Of a stretch of DNA of 64,000 bases, positions 28,941 through 37,362 are shown piece by piece. The translations under genes were made by a program, and so were the position numbers. Origin of the DNA: Peribacillus deserti (GTDB lineage Bacteria > Bacillota > Bacilli > Bacillales > DSM-1321); NCBI RefSeq assembly GCF_016909175.1, contig NZ_JAFBFI010000009.1:116873-180872 (forward strand), in the 5' to 3' direction. The first letter of the stretch is position 1, and each line of letters opens with the position of its first letter. Under the pieces are notes generated by a model, which was given only the letters and a program-made list of their open reading frames with translations, ran no database searches and was not told where the DNA came from.

Positions 28941-28963
28941 CCTGGGAAATGGGGACAGTCCCC
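28931..28963. repeat. GGGGACAGTCCCC dispersed repeat, copy 2, covering the ytoA stop codon
   Basis: AGGGAAATAA-C-CTGGGAAAT-G-GGGACAGTCCCC. The first ten bases are the end of ytoA (Gln-Gly-Lys-stop). It matches the copy at 24639-24674 in all but two positions. The perfect 13-base palindrome GGGGACAGTCCCC is typical of short dispersed REP-like elements. Confidence 0.75.
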
Positions 28964-28969
28964 TAATAA

Positions 28970-28998
28970 GAAAAAGCACCCGCGGGTGCTTTTTTTCT
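28970..28998. terminator. Bidirectional terminator between ytoA and asnB
   Basis: Stem AAAGCACCC-GC-GGGTGCTTT with A-run and T-run on the two sides. Confidence 0.88.
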
Positions 28999-29002
28999 AG
29001 TT

Positions 29003-30901
29003 CTAGTTCTTCACTGATTCTAATTCTTGCTTGTAAAGTTCCTGAAAGGAATATTTACCTTCAATATTGATGCTGTGCCATAGCATAAACATCAGGACAG
29101 TCCAAATTTTGCGGCTGTTGTCCGCCTTTCCCTGGACGTGATCTTCTAACAAGCTATAGACCACATTCTTGTGCAGCAAATGATCGGTTTGGCTGTCGCG
29201 GATAATGGCTTTTGCCCAGTCATACATTTCATTTTTCAGCCAATGGCGGATCGGAACTGGGAATCCAAGTTTTTTCCGGTTAAGCACATGGTCTGGCACT
29301 ACACCTTCAGCTGCTTTTCTCAGCAGATACTTAGTTGTTCCATTTGCTGTTTTAAGAGCAGAAGGAATGCCAGAAGACACTTCAAATACCTTCTTATCAA
29401 GGAAAGGTACACGCAGCTCTAAAGAATGAGCCATGGTCATTTTATCTGCCTTGAGAAGAATATCTCCTCTCATCCATGTATGAATGTCGATATACTGCAT
29501 ACGGCTTACCGGCTCATATCCTGCTGATTCACGGTATAGGGATTTTGTAATCTCTGTGTACTCAAGACCTTCTTTATAATTGGTCATAAGTCTTCTCTTT
29601 TCATCTTCGGTAAACATTTTTGCATTTCCGATATATCTTTCTTCCATCGGAGTTACGCCACGCTCGATAAAGCTTTTTCCTCTGACTCCCTCAGGAAGAA
29701 TTTTAGCAACACCCTTCAAAAGCCCTTTAACGGCTCCAGGCATTTTTTCGAATACTTCTAATGATTGAGGTTCGCGGTATATATTGTAGCCGCCGAATAA
29801 TTCATCTGCGCCTTCACCAGAAAGAACAACCGTTACATGCTTTCTTGCTTCTCTTGCGACAAAGTATAATGGCACACATGCTGGGTCAGCAAGCGGATCA
29901 TCCATATGCCACATGATTTTAGGCAGCTCATTCATATATTCCTGAGGTGAAATAATATAACTGATGTTTTCGACGCCTAATTTATCAGCGGTTTCCTTCG
30001 CCACATCAATCTCACTGAAACCATTATGGTCAAAGCCGACAGAAAACGTTTTAATGTTAGGATGATATTCTTTGGCGATAGATGCAATAATGGAAGAATC
30101 AATGCCTCCTGAAAGGAAAGAACCGACTGGTACGTCACTTCTCATATGCATTTTAACACTATCGAACATAACATCTTTAATTTCTTTAACCCACTGTTCT
30201 TCAGATTTATGAACAGCTGTGAAAGATGCTTTCCAGTAGCGTTTAATGTCCAGAGGTCTGCCAATTTTCTTTGTAAAATAATGGCCAGGTTCAAGCTTAT
30301 GAATTCCAACACTCATAGTTTCAGGCTCAGGCACAAATTGATAGGTTAAATAGTGCTGAAGCGATTCGTAGTTTATTACATCGTTCTCTAGAGCCAGCAT
30401 GATGCTTTTCTTTTCAGAACCAAAGAATGTTCTATCTCCATCTTCCATATAGAAAAACGGCTTAATCCCGAACTGGTCTCTGCCTCCGTATAAAGTCTGT
30501 TCCTGCTTGTCCCAGATCACAAAAGCAAACATTCCGCGAAGCTTTTCGATTGCTCTTTCTTTCACATGGCTGTATAAAGCAATAATAACTTCTGTATCCG
30601 AGCTAGTTGCGAAAGACAATCCTTCTTTAATAAGCTCTTCCCGAAGCTCCACATAATTATAAATTTCACCGTTAAATATAATCCAATACCGCTCATTCTC
30701 ATAAGTCAGCGGCTGATGGCCTGCTTCTATATCAATAATGCTCAACCGGCGGAAGCCAAATTGTATATGATCGTCAAAGAAATACCCATCATCATCTGGT
30801 CCACGGTGAGTGATAATGTTATTCATTTCTGTAAAAAGCTGTTTATCTTCATCTCTATGCTGCTGTGCTGTGTTGTGTATACACCCAATAAATCCACACA
30901 T
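29003..30901 (-). CDS. asnB: Asparagine synthase (glutamine-hydrolysing) AsnB
   Basis: A 632-residue two-domain enzyme that makes asparagine from aspartate, ATP and glutamine. The N-terminal class II glutaminase domain starts with MCGFIG, where C2 is the nucleophile. The synthetase domain has the pyrophosphate loop SGGIDSS (about 264-270). Full length agrees with the AsnB type. In Bacillus this enzyme makes asparagine for growth, and the same family can also amidate peptidoglycan diaminopimelate. The ATG follows AGGTG. It stands alone, with a 1-kb gap upstream. Confidence 0.94.
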   Translation of the reverse strand: MCGFIGCIHNTAQQHRDEDKQLFTEMNNIITHRGPDDDGYFFDDHIQFGFRRLSIIDIEAGHQPLTYENERYWIIFNGEIYNYVELREELIKEGLSFATSSDTEVIIALYSHVKERAIEKLRGMFAFVIWDKQEQTLYGGRDQFGIKPFFYMEDGDRTFFGSEKKSIMLALENDVINYESLQHYLTYQFVPEPETMSVGIHKLEPGHYFTKKIGRPLDIKRYWKASFTAVHKSEEQWVKEIKDVMFDSVKMHMRSDVPVGSFLSGGIDSSIIASIAKEYHPNIKTFSVGFDHNGFSEIDVAKETADKLGVENISYIISPQEYMNELPKIMWHMDDPLADPACVPLYFVAREARKHVTVVLSGEGADELFGGYNIYREPQSLEVFEKMPGAVKGLLKGVAKILPEGVRGKSFIERGVTPMEERYIGNAKMFTEDEKRRLMTNYKEGLEYTEITKSLYRESAGYEPVSRMQYIDIHTWMRGDILLKADKMTMAHSLELRVPFLDKKVFEVSSGIPSALKTANGTTKYLLRKAAEGVVPDHVLNRKKLGFPVPIRHWLKNEMYDWAKAIIRDSQTDHLLHKNVVYSLLEDHVQGKADNSRKIWTVLMFMLWHSINIEGKYSFQELYKQELESVKN

Positions 30902-31031
30902 TTGCTTTCACCTACTTATATTATCGTATTCTCTTTATTCCCATGATTATCTAGTGTAAAAACATCTATTACCCTGCTGTATGTAAAACAAACATCCTTT
31001 TTTGCATACTTTCTTATATTAACACTATTTT

Positions 31032-31196
31032 TTAAGAAAAGGCATGGGTAAATATCTGTAATTTTAAACAAAGTTCTGTTCTGTAAGCTTGCCTATTGAT
31101 CTCATCCGGAACAAAGTGAGGAACCTTCCACTCAAGATAGTGCCAAATTGAATTATTAAATCTGTAGGGAATCGCTTTTAAGATTTCAATTCCAAG
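31032..31196 (-). pseudogene. Remnant of an unidentified coding sequence
   Basis: A 54-codon open stretch without a start codon reads like protein (contains FNNSIWHYLEWKVPHFVPDE and INRQAYRTEL). The frame is closed by a stop just upstream. It looks like the C-terminal end of a decayed gene. I do not recognise the family. Confidence 0.35.
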
Positions 31197-31276
31197 TTAG
31201 TTCAACGTGTTCCGTCTCTCTCTAAGCGCAGGTAACTTGTCTCAGTCATTTAAAAACTTTTAGGCATGAAATTTGA

Positions 31277-31450
31277 AAGAAGTTTTGCGGATATGAAGGC
31301 AATTACTGGTTTTCGTTTACCATCAGCAAAAATAGCCTATCTCATGAAGCAGGTGAAATTAAGGGCTTATTACTCCATATTCATGATAATCCGGCTGAAA
31401 ATGTGTGCTATCTCCAGAAGGACGGTTTTGATGGGAGTATATTTACATAA
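31277..31450 (+). pseudogene. Remnant of an unidentified coding sequence
   Basis: A 57-codon open stretch, in another frame than the ATG at 31266, reads KKFCGYEGNYWFSFTISKNS and then EAGEIKGLLLHIHDNPAENV before ending in GFDGSIFT and a stop. It has no usable start near its 5' end, and a stop lies directly upstream. The composition is that of a folded protein, so this is probably the end of a decayed gene. Family unknown. Confidence 0.35.
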
Positions 31451-31589
31451 GCTTTTGGTGTATTTTTGTGTAAAAAGTAATGAATTTTTACATATTTTTA
31501 ATTCTACACAAATAAAGCTCGAGAAAAATATACCGATCTAGTATGTTTCGTAACGGTTCAGACAATGTTTAAATCTTTCTAATAGACTT

Positions 31590-31762
31590 ATGCTTAAGAC
31601 TCCAGACCTTCTGCTTATTTTTTTGAGACTTATGCTTAAGTTTTCCAACTTTACGCTTATGTTTTTAGTTTTTATGCTGATTCTGCTGATATGAATGCTT
31701 AACTTTCTGGGCATATGCTTATGCCACGGGGATTTTGCTTATTTCCCAGTTCTTATGCTTAT
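31590..31762. repeat. Phased short-core array C (core ATGCTTAT, period 20-21 bp, nine units)
   Basis: Variants of ATGCTTAT start at 31590, 31611, 31632, 31653, 31674, 31695, 31715, 31735 and 31755. The first five spacings are 21 and the last three 20. The 12-13 bases between cores are not conserved beyond TT before the core. This is the longest and most regular of the arrays. Confidence 0.85.
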
Positions 31763-31892
31763 TCCACACGGGATTATTGTCCGGGCGCCATAACAATTGA
31801 AGAAAATTACCCACTCTACAATTAAGGCTATGAATAATATAAGTAACTATAGCGAAAACAAGTAATAATTGAAATAATTTAGGTTTTCAGCG

Positions 31893-31928
31893 GAAAAGGC
31901 TGACTCCAAATGGAGTCAGCCTTTTCGT
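31893..31928 (-). terminator. Terminator of metK
   Basis: Perfect 14-bp stem AAAAGGCTGACTCC / GGAGTCAGCCTTTT with a four-base loop. Confidence 0.85.
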
Positions 31929-31932
31929 TGTA

Positions 31933-33135
31933 TTATGCTTTTGCTGCCTGTTCTTTAAGTGTTTCTGCTTTATCCGTACGCTCCCATGGAAGATCTACAT
32001 CAGTACGTCCAAAATGTCCGTAAGCAGCTGTCTGCTTATAGATCGGGCGGCGAAGGTTAAGCATGTTGATAATGCCGGCAGGACGAAGATCGAAGTTAGC
32101 GCGGACTAAATCCACTAGTACGTCTTCATTTACTGTTCCTGTGCCAAACGTGTCGACAGAAATGGATACCGGCTGTGCTACACCGATCGCATATGCAAGC
32201 TGAACTTCTACTTTGTCAGCAAGGCCTGCAGCTACCAGGTTTTTAGCAACATATCGTGCTGCATATGCTGCAGAACGGTCCACTTTTGTAGGATCCTTAC
32301 CAGAGAATGCACCGCCGCCGTGACGAGCATATCCGCCGTAAGTATCTACGATAATTTTACGTCCTGTTAATCCAGCATCACCCTGCGGTCCACCGATAAC
32401 AAAACGGCCAGTAGGGTTGATAAAGTATTTAGTTTCTTCATCAATTAGTTCTTTAGGAACAACTGGGTTAATTACGTACTCTTTAAGATTACGCTGAATC
32501 TGCTCAAGGGTGACTTCTGGATGGTGCTGAGTGGAAATAACAATTGTATCAATGCGGACCGGCTTGTCATTTTCATCATACTCAACAGTTACCTGTGTCT
32601 TTCCGTCCGGGCGAAGGTAAGGAAGAATCTCTTCTTTGCGTACTTCAGTAAGACGGCGGGCCAATTTATGGGCTAATGAAATTGGAAGAGGCATTAGCTC
32701 TTTTGTTTCGTTATTTGCAAAACCAAACATTAAGCCTTGATCCCCTGCTCCAATCGCTTCTATTTCCTCTTCAGTCATAGTGCCTTCACGGGCTTCAAGA
32801 GCCTGGTCAACACCCATCGCGATATCAGCTGACTGCTCATCAATAGAAGTTAAAACCGCACAAGTCTCTGAATCAAAGCCATATTTTGCACGTGTATACC
32901 CAATGTTAGCAATAGTTTCACGAACAATTTTTGGAATATCTACATAAGTAGAAGTTGTTATTTCTCCGGCTACAAGCACAAGACCAGTCGTAACAGATGT
33001 TTCACATGCTACGCGTGCATTTGCATCCTTCGCTAAAATAGCATCCAGAATGGAATCTGAGATTTGATCACAGATTTTATCCGGATGTCCTTCTGTAACT
33101 GACTCAGAAGTAAAAAGACGACGCTTTTTTGACAT
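31933..33135 (-). CDS. metK: S-adenosylmethionine synthetase MetK
   Basis: A 400-residue enzyme that forms S-adenosylmethionine from methionine and ATP. Both signatures are visible: the ATP/metal region [13 protein letters not shown] near the N-terminus (15-27) and [10 protein letters not shown] near residue 121; the phosphate-binding loop [16 protein letters not shown] is also intact. The ATG follows AGGAGG. It is a single gene controlled by the SAM-I riboswitch upstream, so its own product shuts off expression. Confidence 0.97.
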   Translation of the reverse strand: MSKKRRLFTSESVTEGHPDKICDQISDSILDAILAKDANARVACETSVTTGLVLVAGEITTSTYVDIPKIVRETIANIGYTRAKYGFDSETCAVLTSIDEQSADIAMGVDQALEAREGTMTEEEIEAIGAGDQGLMFGFANNETKELMPLPISLAHKLARRLTEVRKEEILPYLRPDGKTQVTVEYDENDKPVRIDTIVISTQHHPEVTLEQIQRNLKEYVINPVVPKELIDEETKYFINPTGRFVIGGPQGDAGLTGRKIIVDTYGGYARHGGGAFSGKDPTKVDRSAAYAARYVAKNLVAAGLADKVEVQLAYAIGVAQPVSISVDTFGTGTVNEDVLVDLVRANFDLRPAGIINMLNLRRPIYKQTAAYGHFGRTDVDLPWERTDKAETLKEQAAKA

Positions 33136-33465
33136 CCTATTTCCTCCTCATATAGATGGTGTTGCATTTGGCATAATCTAAACAGATTTCTGCCATAGCC
33201 TGTTTTTTTTGAGACGGAGCTCATTCCCTTAAGTAGTATTCCTTAAAAGATGCATATTTTATCCTGGCCCGGCAATATTCAGACTCATGGAGACTGGAAA
33301 TTGCGGCTGTCACTGCGTATGTATAAGTGAGTGCCAAAAAGTTGTGCACTTTATTAAAAAGGAACTTTGTATAACACGTATTGCCCGATTTGGATCCATA
33401 ATAGAAAAAAGTTGAATCGGTTTTTGCCTGGATAAAGAAATGTGTTATCCTCTATCCTTTTCAGA
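33136..33465. other. Long untranslated leader between the SAM riboswitch terminator and metK
   Basis: About 330 bases separate the riboswitch terminator from the metK start codon. No gene, and no second promoter of good quality, is visible. A weak hairpin AACAG / CTGTT with a T-run on the plus side lies at about 33179-33212. Confidence 0.5.
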
Positions 33466-33676
33466 CAAAAATAAAAACCTTCCTATTAATGAGGAAAGGT
33501 TTGTTTACGACAATCAGCCTTTCACTCTTATCGGTCAAGGGCATAAGCCTTGCATCAAGTTAGCACCTTTGCCTTAGAAAATGTCTCCATTTTCTTCGTT
33601 TGTTTTTATTCAAGATAAAAACCTGCAGGTTGCTGGGCTTCATTGGGCCTGTCCCTCCACCAGCTCGGGATAAGAG
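33466..33676 (-). promoter_or_regulatory. SAM-I (S-box) riboswitch of metK
   Basis: The aptamer lies between CTTATCCCGAGCTGGTGGAG (5' side, from 33676) and GATAAGAG (33532-33525), which closes helix P1 with CTCTTATC. The conserved cores GGTGGAGGGACAGGCCC, ATGAAGCCCAGCAACC and GCAAGG...GATAAGAG are all present. The terminator AAACCTTTCCTC / AGGAAGGTTTTTATTTTT is at about 33466-33505. SAM binding should cause termination. Confidence 0.96.
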
Positions 33677-33693
33677 AATCCGTTCAAGGTAGA

Positions 33694-33723
33694 ATCATAC
33701 CGCATTTAATCGAAATATGTCAA
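33694..33723 (-). promoter_or_regulatory. metK promoter
   Basis: On the minus strand: perfect -35 TTGACA (33723-33718), 18-base spacer, -10 TATGAT (33699-33694), directly upstream of the riboswitch. Confidence 0.85.
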
Positions 33724-33889
33724 TTATTTTTACAAGGGTTTGACTAATTTTTTTCTAGCCCAAAATGGAAATATTTGAATGAATCCTGTTATTGTCCTAA
33801 CTATTTAAAATGGACGAACATTACTTGCTTTTTTTCATCAAATTAATGCGCACTTTGAAGATTTTTTTATAAAATAATATATATTAATG

Positions 33890-33917
33890 TGGACTAATTA
33901 AGTGAATGTGTTATACT
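33890..33917 (+). promoter_or_regulatory. pckA promoter overlapped by a CcpN operator
   Basis: The -10 box TATACT (33912-33917) has a TGGACT -35 at 33890-33895 (16-base spacer). TGTGTTATACT (33907-33917) fits the CcpN consensus TRTGHYATAYW at all positions and covers the -10 box. CcpN represses pckA and gapB on glycolytic carbon sources in B. subtilis. Confidence 0.8.
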
Positions 33918-33958
33918 AATTAGCAACAAAACAAATATAAAAGGATGGTATCTCATAT

Positions 33959-35545
33959 ATGAATTCTGTTGGCGTTTCTAATGGACTTGAGGAATTGTTA
34001 TCCGGACAAAATGTCCATATTCAACTATCTGTGCCCCAGCTAGTGGAAAAGGTGTTAAAGCGTGGAGAAGGCATTCTTACATCAACAGGTGCAGTCCGTG
34101 CAGAAACAGGAAAATATACGGGACGCTCACCTAAAGATAAATACACAGTGGACGAAGCAGCAACAAGAGATAAAATTGACTGGGGTTCGGTCAATCAGCC
34201 AATCTCTGAAGAAGTATTCAATAATTTATATAACAAAGTTGTAGACCATTTAAAAGCAAAGGATGAAATTTTTGTTTTTAAAGGCTATGCAGGCGCTGAT
34301 AAAAGAAATCGGATGCCTATTCAGGTTATTAATGAATATGCCTGGCATAATCTGTTTGCCCATCAGCTGTTTATCCGGCCCGGGGAAGAAGAACTGTCAG
34401 AGCATCAAACAGAATTTACTATCATCTCAGCACCGGATTTTAAAGCCGATCCAGCCATTCACGGCACTAAATCTGAAACCTTCATTATGGTTTCTTTCGA
34501 ACGCAGAACCATATTAATAGGCGGAACAGAATATGCCGGCGAAATGAAAAAATCTATTTTCTCTGTAATGAATTATTTGCTTCCAGAAGCCGGCATCCTT
34601 TCCATGCATTGCTCAGCAAATGTGGGCAAAGAAGGCGACGTTGCGCTTTTCTTCGGCCTGTCAGGCACAGGAAAAACCACCTTATCTGCCGATACAAACC
34701 GAAAGCTGATTGGTGATGATGAGCATGGCTGGTCATCAAGCGGCATTTTCAACATTGAAGGCGGCTGTTATGCAAAATGTATTAATCTTACCCGAGAGAA
34801 AGAGCCGCAGATTTTTGATGCCATCCGGTTTGGTTCCGTCCTTGAAAATGTAATGGTAGACTCAGATACCCGCATAGCGGACTATGACGACAATATGCTG
34901 ACTGAAAATACAAGAGCTGCTTACCCGATTCAGGCTATCGATAATATTGTAACTCCAAGCATAGCCGGACATCCTAATACGATCATCTTTCTGACAGCAG
35001 ATGCCTTTGGGGTCCTCCCTCCAATCAGCAGGCTGACAAAAGAACAGGCGATGTATCACTTTTTAAGCGGCTATACAAGTAAGCTGGCAGGTACTGAAAG
35101 AGGAATCACTTCCCCTCAGGCAACCTTTTCTACTTGCTTTGGTTCGCCTTTCCTGCCGCTTCCGGCTCAGCGCTATGCAGAAATGCTCGGACAAAAAATA
35201 GATGAGCATAATGCGAAAGTATTTCTCGTGAATACCGGCTGGACCGGAGGAGAGTATGGGGTAGGAAGCCGTATGAAGCTTGCCTATACACGTGCAATGG
35301 TTCAGGCTGCACTTGAAGGTGAACTGAACCATGTGGAAACAATTAAAGATGACATCTTCGGGCTCGAAGTACCTGCGCATGTTCCTGGTGTACCTGATGA
35401 AGTGCTGCAGCCAAGTCAAACCTGGTCTGATCAAAAAGCTTACGAGGAAAAAGCCCGTGATCTGGCTGAGAAATTCCGCCAAAATTTCAAGAAATTTTCC
35501 GGCATCTCTCATGATATCGCCGAATATGGCGGTCCAAGACTTTAA
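33959..35545 (+). CDS. pckA: Phosphoenolpyruvate carboxykinase (ATP) PckA
   Basis: A 528-residue gluconeogenic enzyme converting oxaloacetate and ATP to phosphoenolpyruvate and CO2. The kinase P-loop [11 protein letters not shown] (about 233-243), the metal-binding LIGDDEHGW and the [11 protein letters not shown] segment are present. Length is normal. The ATG lies 12-13 bases after AAAGGATG. It is monocistronic; a CcpN operator on its promoter implies repression by glucose. It is divergent from metK, as in B. subtilis. Confidence 0.97.
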   Translation: MNSVGVSNGLEELLSGQNVHIQLSVPQLVEKVLKRGEGILTSTGAVRAETGKYTGRSPKDKYTVDEAATRDKIDWGSVNQPISEEVFNNLYNKVVDHLKAKDEIFVFKGYAGADKRNRMPIQVINEYAWHNLFAHQLFIRPGEEELSEHQTEFTIISAPDFKADPAIHGTKSETFIMVSFERRTILIGGTEYAGEMKKSIFSVMNYLLPEAGILSMHCSANVGKEGDVALFFGLSGTGKTTLSADTNRKLIGDDEHGWSSSGIFNIEGGCYAKCINLTREKEPQIFDAIRFGSVLENVMVDSDTRIADYDDNMLTENTRAAYPIQAIDNIVTPSIAGHPNTIIFLTADAFGVLPPISRLTKEQAMYHFLSGYTSKLAGTERGITSPQATFSTCFGSPFLPLPAQRYAEMLGQKIDEHNAKVFLVNTGWTGGEYGVGSRMKLAYTRAMVQAALEGELNHVETIKDDIFGLEVPAHVPGVPDEVLQPSQTWSDQKAYEEKARDLAEKFRQNFKKFSGISHDIAEYGGPRL

Positions 35546-35558
35546 AATTAATGAATAT

Positions 35559-35597
35559 AAAAACGGGCTGCTTTGCTGTGCAGCTCGTTTTTTGTAG
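35559..35597 (+). terminator. Terminator of pckA
   Basis: Stem AACGGGCTGC / GCAGCTCGTT followed by six T. Confidence 0.85.
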
Positions 35598-36065
35598 GTA
35601 CTTTTAGCCGATAGCGTCGATATTTATATCAACATATCAACTAGAGCCCCAGCTAAGAAGGCGTATCTTTTACCGTGAAGAGTACGCCAGCCGTTTTGAT
35701 ATATATATGGCGTTTATAATCCTCCGCAAAAAGCTGGAATCCCCGTAAATTTTTAAAGTGCCGTAAAATTTAATCTAGGCCTAGAAAACCTTTATTTTGC
35801 CCCTTAAATTTCTAAATCCCTTGTTAAATGGACAGGTCCCTCTATAAGCACATGCTGACGTCTTCATATGACGGGATTAAGGATAAAATTTACTCTAGAG
35901 AACCTAAAAGGGCTTGCTATTAATGGTTTATAGTCCGAGCAATGGTTCTTTGTATATTTGTCAGTAGATATTCTCACTAAACAATAGGATTCATCATCTA
36001 TTTGAATAATTGTTATATAATACGCTCTGTCTTTGTTTGTAACAATAATAAATCCGAAATTGTTA
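35598..36065. other. Convergent intergenic region between pckA and ytmB
   Basis: No gene is seen. It holds a hairpin with the stem GGCGTA / TACGCC (35660-35688), the irregular repeat array D (35691-35830), the perfect palindrome TCTAGGCCTAGA at about 35774 and a 13-bp direct repeat (36008 and 36058). Confidence 0.5.
35691..35830. repeat. Irregular short-core array D (core CCGTAAATT, period about 19 bp)
   Basis: Variants of CCGTAAAT occur at about 35691, 35710, 35724, 35743, 35761, 35780, 35801 and 35820. The best are CCGTAAAT at 35743 and CCGTAAAA at 35761. Spacings run from 14 to 21 and most cores are poor matches, so this may be a decayed array or chance. Confidence 0.35.
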
Positions 36066-36100
36066 TATAAAAGCCTGCAGCCACTTTGTATGCTGCAGGC
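36066..36100 (-). terminator. Terminator of ytmB
   Basis: On the minus strand: GCCTGCAGC-ATACAAAGTG-GCTGCAGGC followed by TTTTATAT. Confidence 0.8.
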
Positions 36101-36108
36101 AGGAATCT

Positions 36109-36351
36109 TTAGTTAGTAGAATTCAACGAAACCAGCTCGTAAGTAATTACAGTTAGTTCTTTTTCCCATTCCAGCTTCTTAATAAGTGCTGTTCCGTTTG
36201 GCTCTCCCTCTTTGGTCTTCCTTACTTCAATAGGAATCTCCATTGGGTACAAACGGTAGCCTTCTTTTGTAATTCTAAAAACATTTTCATGTGCCCTGGT
36301 TTCACGGCCCTTGGTTACAATCATTGTATTCATTTCTAATGGCATACCCAT
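36109..36351 (-). CDS. ytmB: DUF2584 family protein YtmB
   Basis: An 80-residue protein of the Bacillus-specific DUF2584 family, recognisable from MPLEMNTMIVTKG near the N-terminus and ending in TYELVSLNSTN. It appears to be a small all-beta protein. Function unknown. It is 32 bases downstream of ytmA, probably in one transcript, and has its own terminator. The ATG follows GGGGG. Confidence 0.82.
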   Translation of the reverse strand: MGMPLEMNTMIVTKGRETRAHENVFRITKEGYRLYPMEIPIEVRKTKEGEPNGTALIKKLEWEKELTVITYELVSLNSTN

Positions 36352-36383
36352 ACTAAGTCCCCCCTATCTTTACTCCTATCATA

Positions 36384-37181
36384 TCATTTTTCTCCCATTC
36401 TTTTCATCCAGGCAGTTAAATCGGAAACAATCTTTCGATTCATCGCGGGCGGAAAATAATGAGTAAACCCTGAAAAGTACCACGTTTCCGCTTCCCGTCC
36501 TACTTCTCTCAGCCTTTTTTCAAGGCGGTAGGCGTGATCTATGGATACATTATGATCTTCTACCCCATGAATGATAAGAATGGGACAGCGAATATTTTCT
36601 ACCTGATAAAGAGGAGTCCTCCTTTTATAACGTTCTGGATATTTTGTTGGTGTTCCCCCGATTACCCGCTTCATCATTCTTCTCAAGTCTGTTCGTTCAA
36701 CATAAGTCAATGCCATATCTGTCACTCCTCCCCACACCGTCACGGAAGCTGTGCCAGGACATTCGATGGCTGCCAGGAGAGCCATCACCCCTCCTCTTGA
36801 AAAGCCAAAAATGTGTATCTTTGAGCTGGCTGTATTCGGCCACTCTTCAAGAACTTTATAGGCGTTTACTGCATCTTGTCTGTCTTCGCCGGCAAAATCC
36901 TCATCACCTTCACCGCCCTGATTTCCTCTATAGAAGGGAGCAAACACTACGAATCCTTCTGCAGCAAATTGAGCGATTCTGGCGGGCCTTACTTTCCCGA
37001 CATTTTTGATGCCGCCTCTTAAATATAAAAAGCCATCATACGTTCCTTCTCCTTTTGGTTCTGCCAGAAGTCCCTTCACACGCAGTCCGTTCGACCAATA
37101 TGTAATGAGGTACATATTGATTTCAGGATTAGGTGATGGGAAACGCTGTTTAGAATAAAGAGCTCCATCTAATTTTTGCAT
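36384..37181 (-). CDS. ytmA: Alpha/beta-hydrolase, prolyl oligopeptidase-like (YtmA)
   Basis: A 265-residue cytoplasmic serine hydrolase of the S9/dienelactone hydrolase fold. The nucleophile elbow is GFSRGG with S128, the acid is in HGVEDHNV and the histidine in GFTHYFPP. Peptidase or esterase activity is possible; the beta-propeller of true S9 peptidases is absent. I start at ATG 37181 because AAAGGAGG lies upstream; the longer frame to 37268 has no such site. It precedes ytmB. Confidence 0.83.
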   Translation of the reverse strand: MQKLDGALYSKQRFPSPNPEINMYLITYWSNGLRVKGLLAEPKGEGTYDGFLYLRGGIKNVGKVRPARIAQFAAEGFVVFAPFYRGNQGGEGDEDFAGEDRQDAVNAYKVLEEWPNTASSKIHIFGFSRGGVMALLAAIECPGTASVTVWGGVTDMALTYVERTDLRRMMKRVIGGTPTKYPERYKRRTPLYQVENIRCPILIIHGVEDHNVSIDHAYRLEKRLREVGREAETWYFSGFTHYFPPAMNRKIVSDLTAWMKRMGEK

Positions 37182-37362
37182 AATCCCCCTCCTTTCTAAC
37201 AAATTCCACTTTTGAGAGTATCTATTCATTATCTTACCTAATAGCCATTTTAGCTTGCTTGTAATCAAAAAAAGGTTCTATAGGCAATCACACATTTTTT
37301 GAACTTTCATACGATAAGTTAAACATCGAGGCTTACTATTCCATTGTGCAAGGAGGATGACC

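Larger units (their letters stand above)
30902..31932. other. 1-kb intergenic region between metK and asnB
   Basis: It contains the asnB promoter region, two decayed protein-like frames (31032-31196 minus, 31277-31450 plus), repeat array C (31590-31762) and the metK terminator. An ORF from an ATG at 31266 is not supported: it lacks a ribosome binding site, and the protein-like frame in the same place is another one. Confidence 0.55.

Noticed and set aside
31266..31541. 91-codon plus-strand ORF between asnB and metK
   Set aside because: No ribosome binding site and poor protein character; a different frame in the same DNA looks more like a decayed coding end.
33640..33662. GGGCCTGTCCC as a third copy of the GGGACAGTCCC repeat
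   Set aside because: It is the conserved core of the SAM-I riboswitch.
37182..37268. N-terminal extension of YtmA to 37268
   Set aside because: The frame is open, but ATG 37181 has AAAGGAGG and gives the usual length.
37269..37362. TPP riboswitch in front of ytlACD
   Set aside because: The region is under 100 bases and lacks the conserved CTGAGA and ACCTGATCTGG-type cores.
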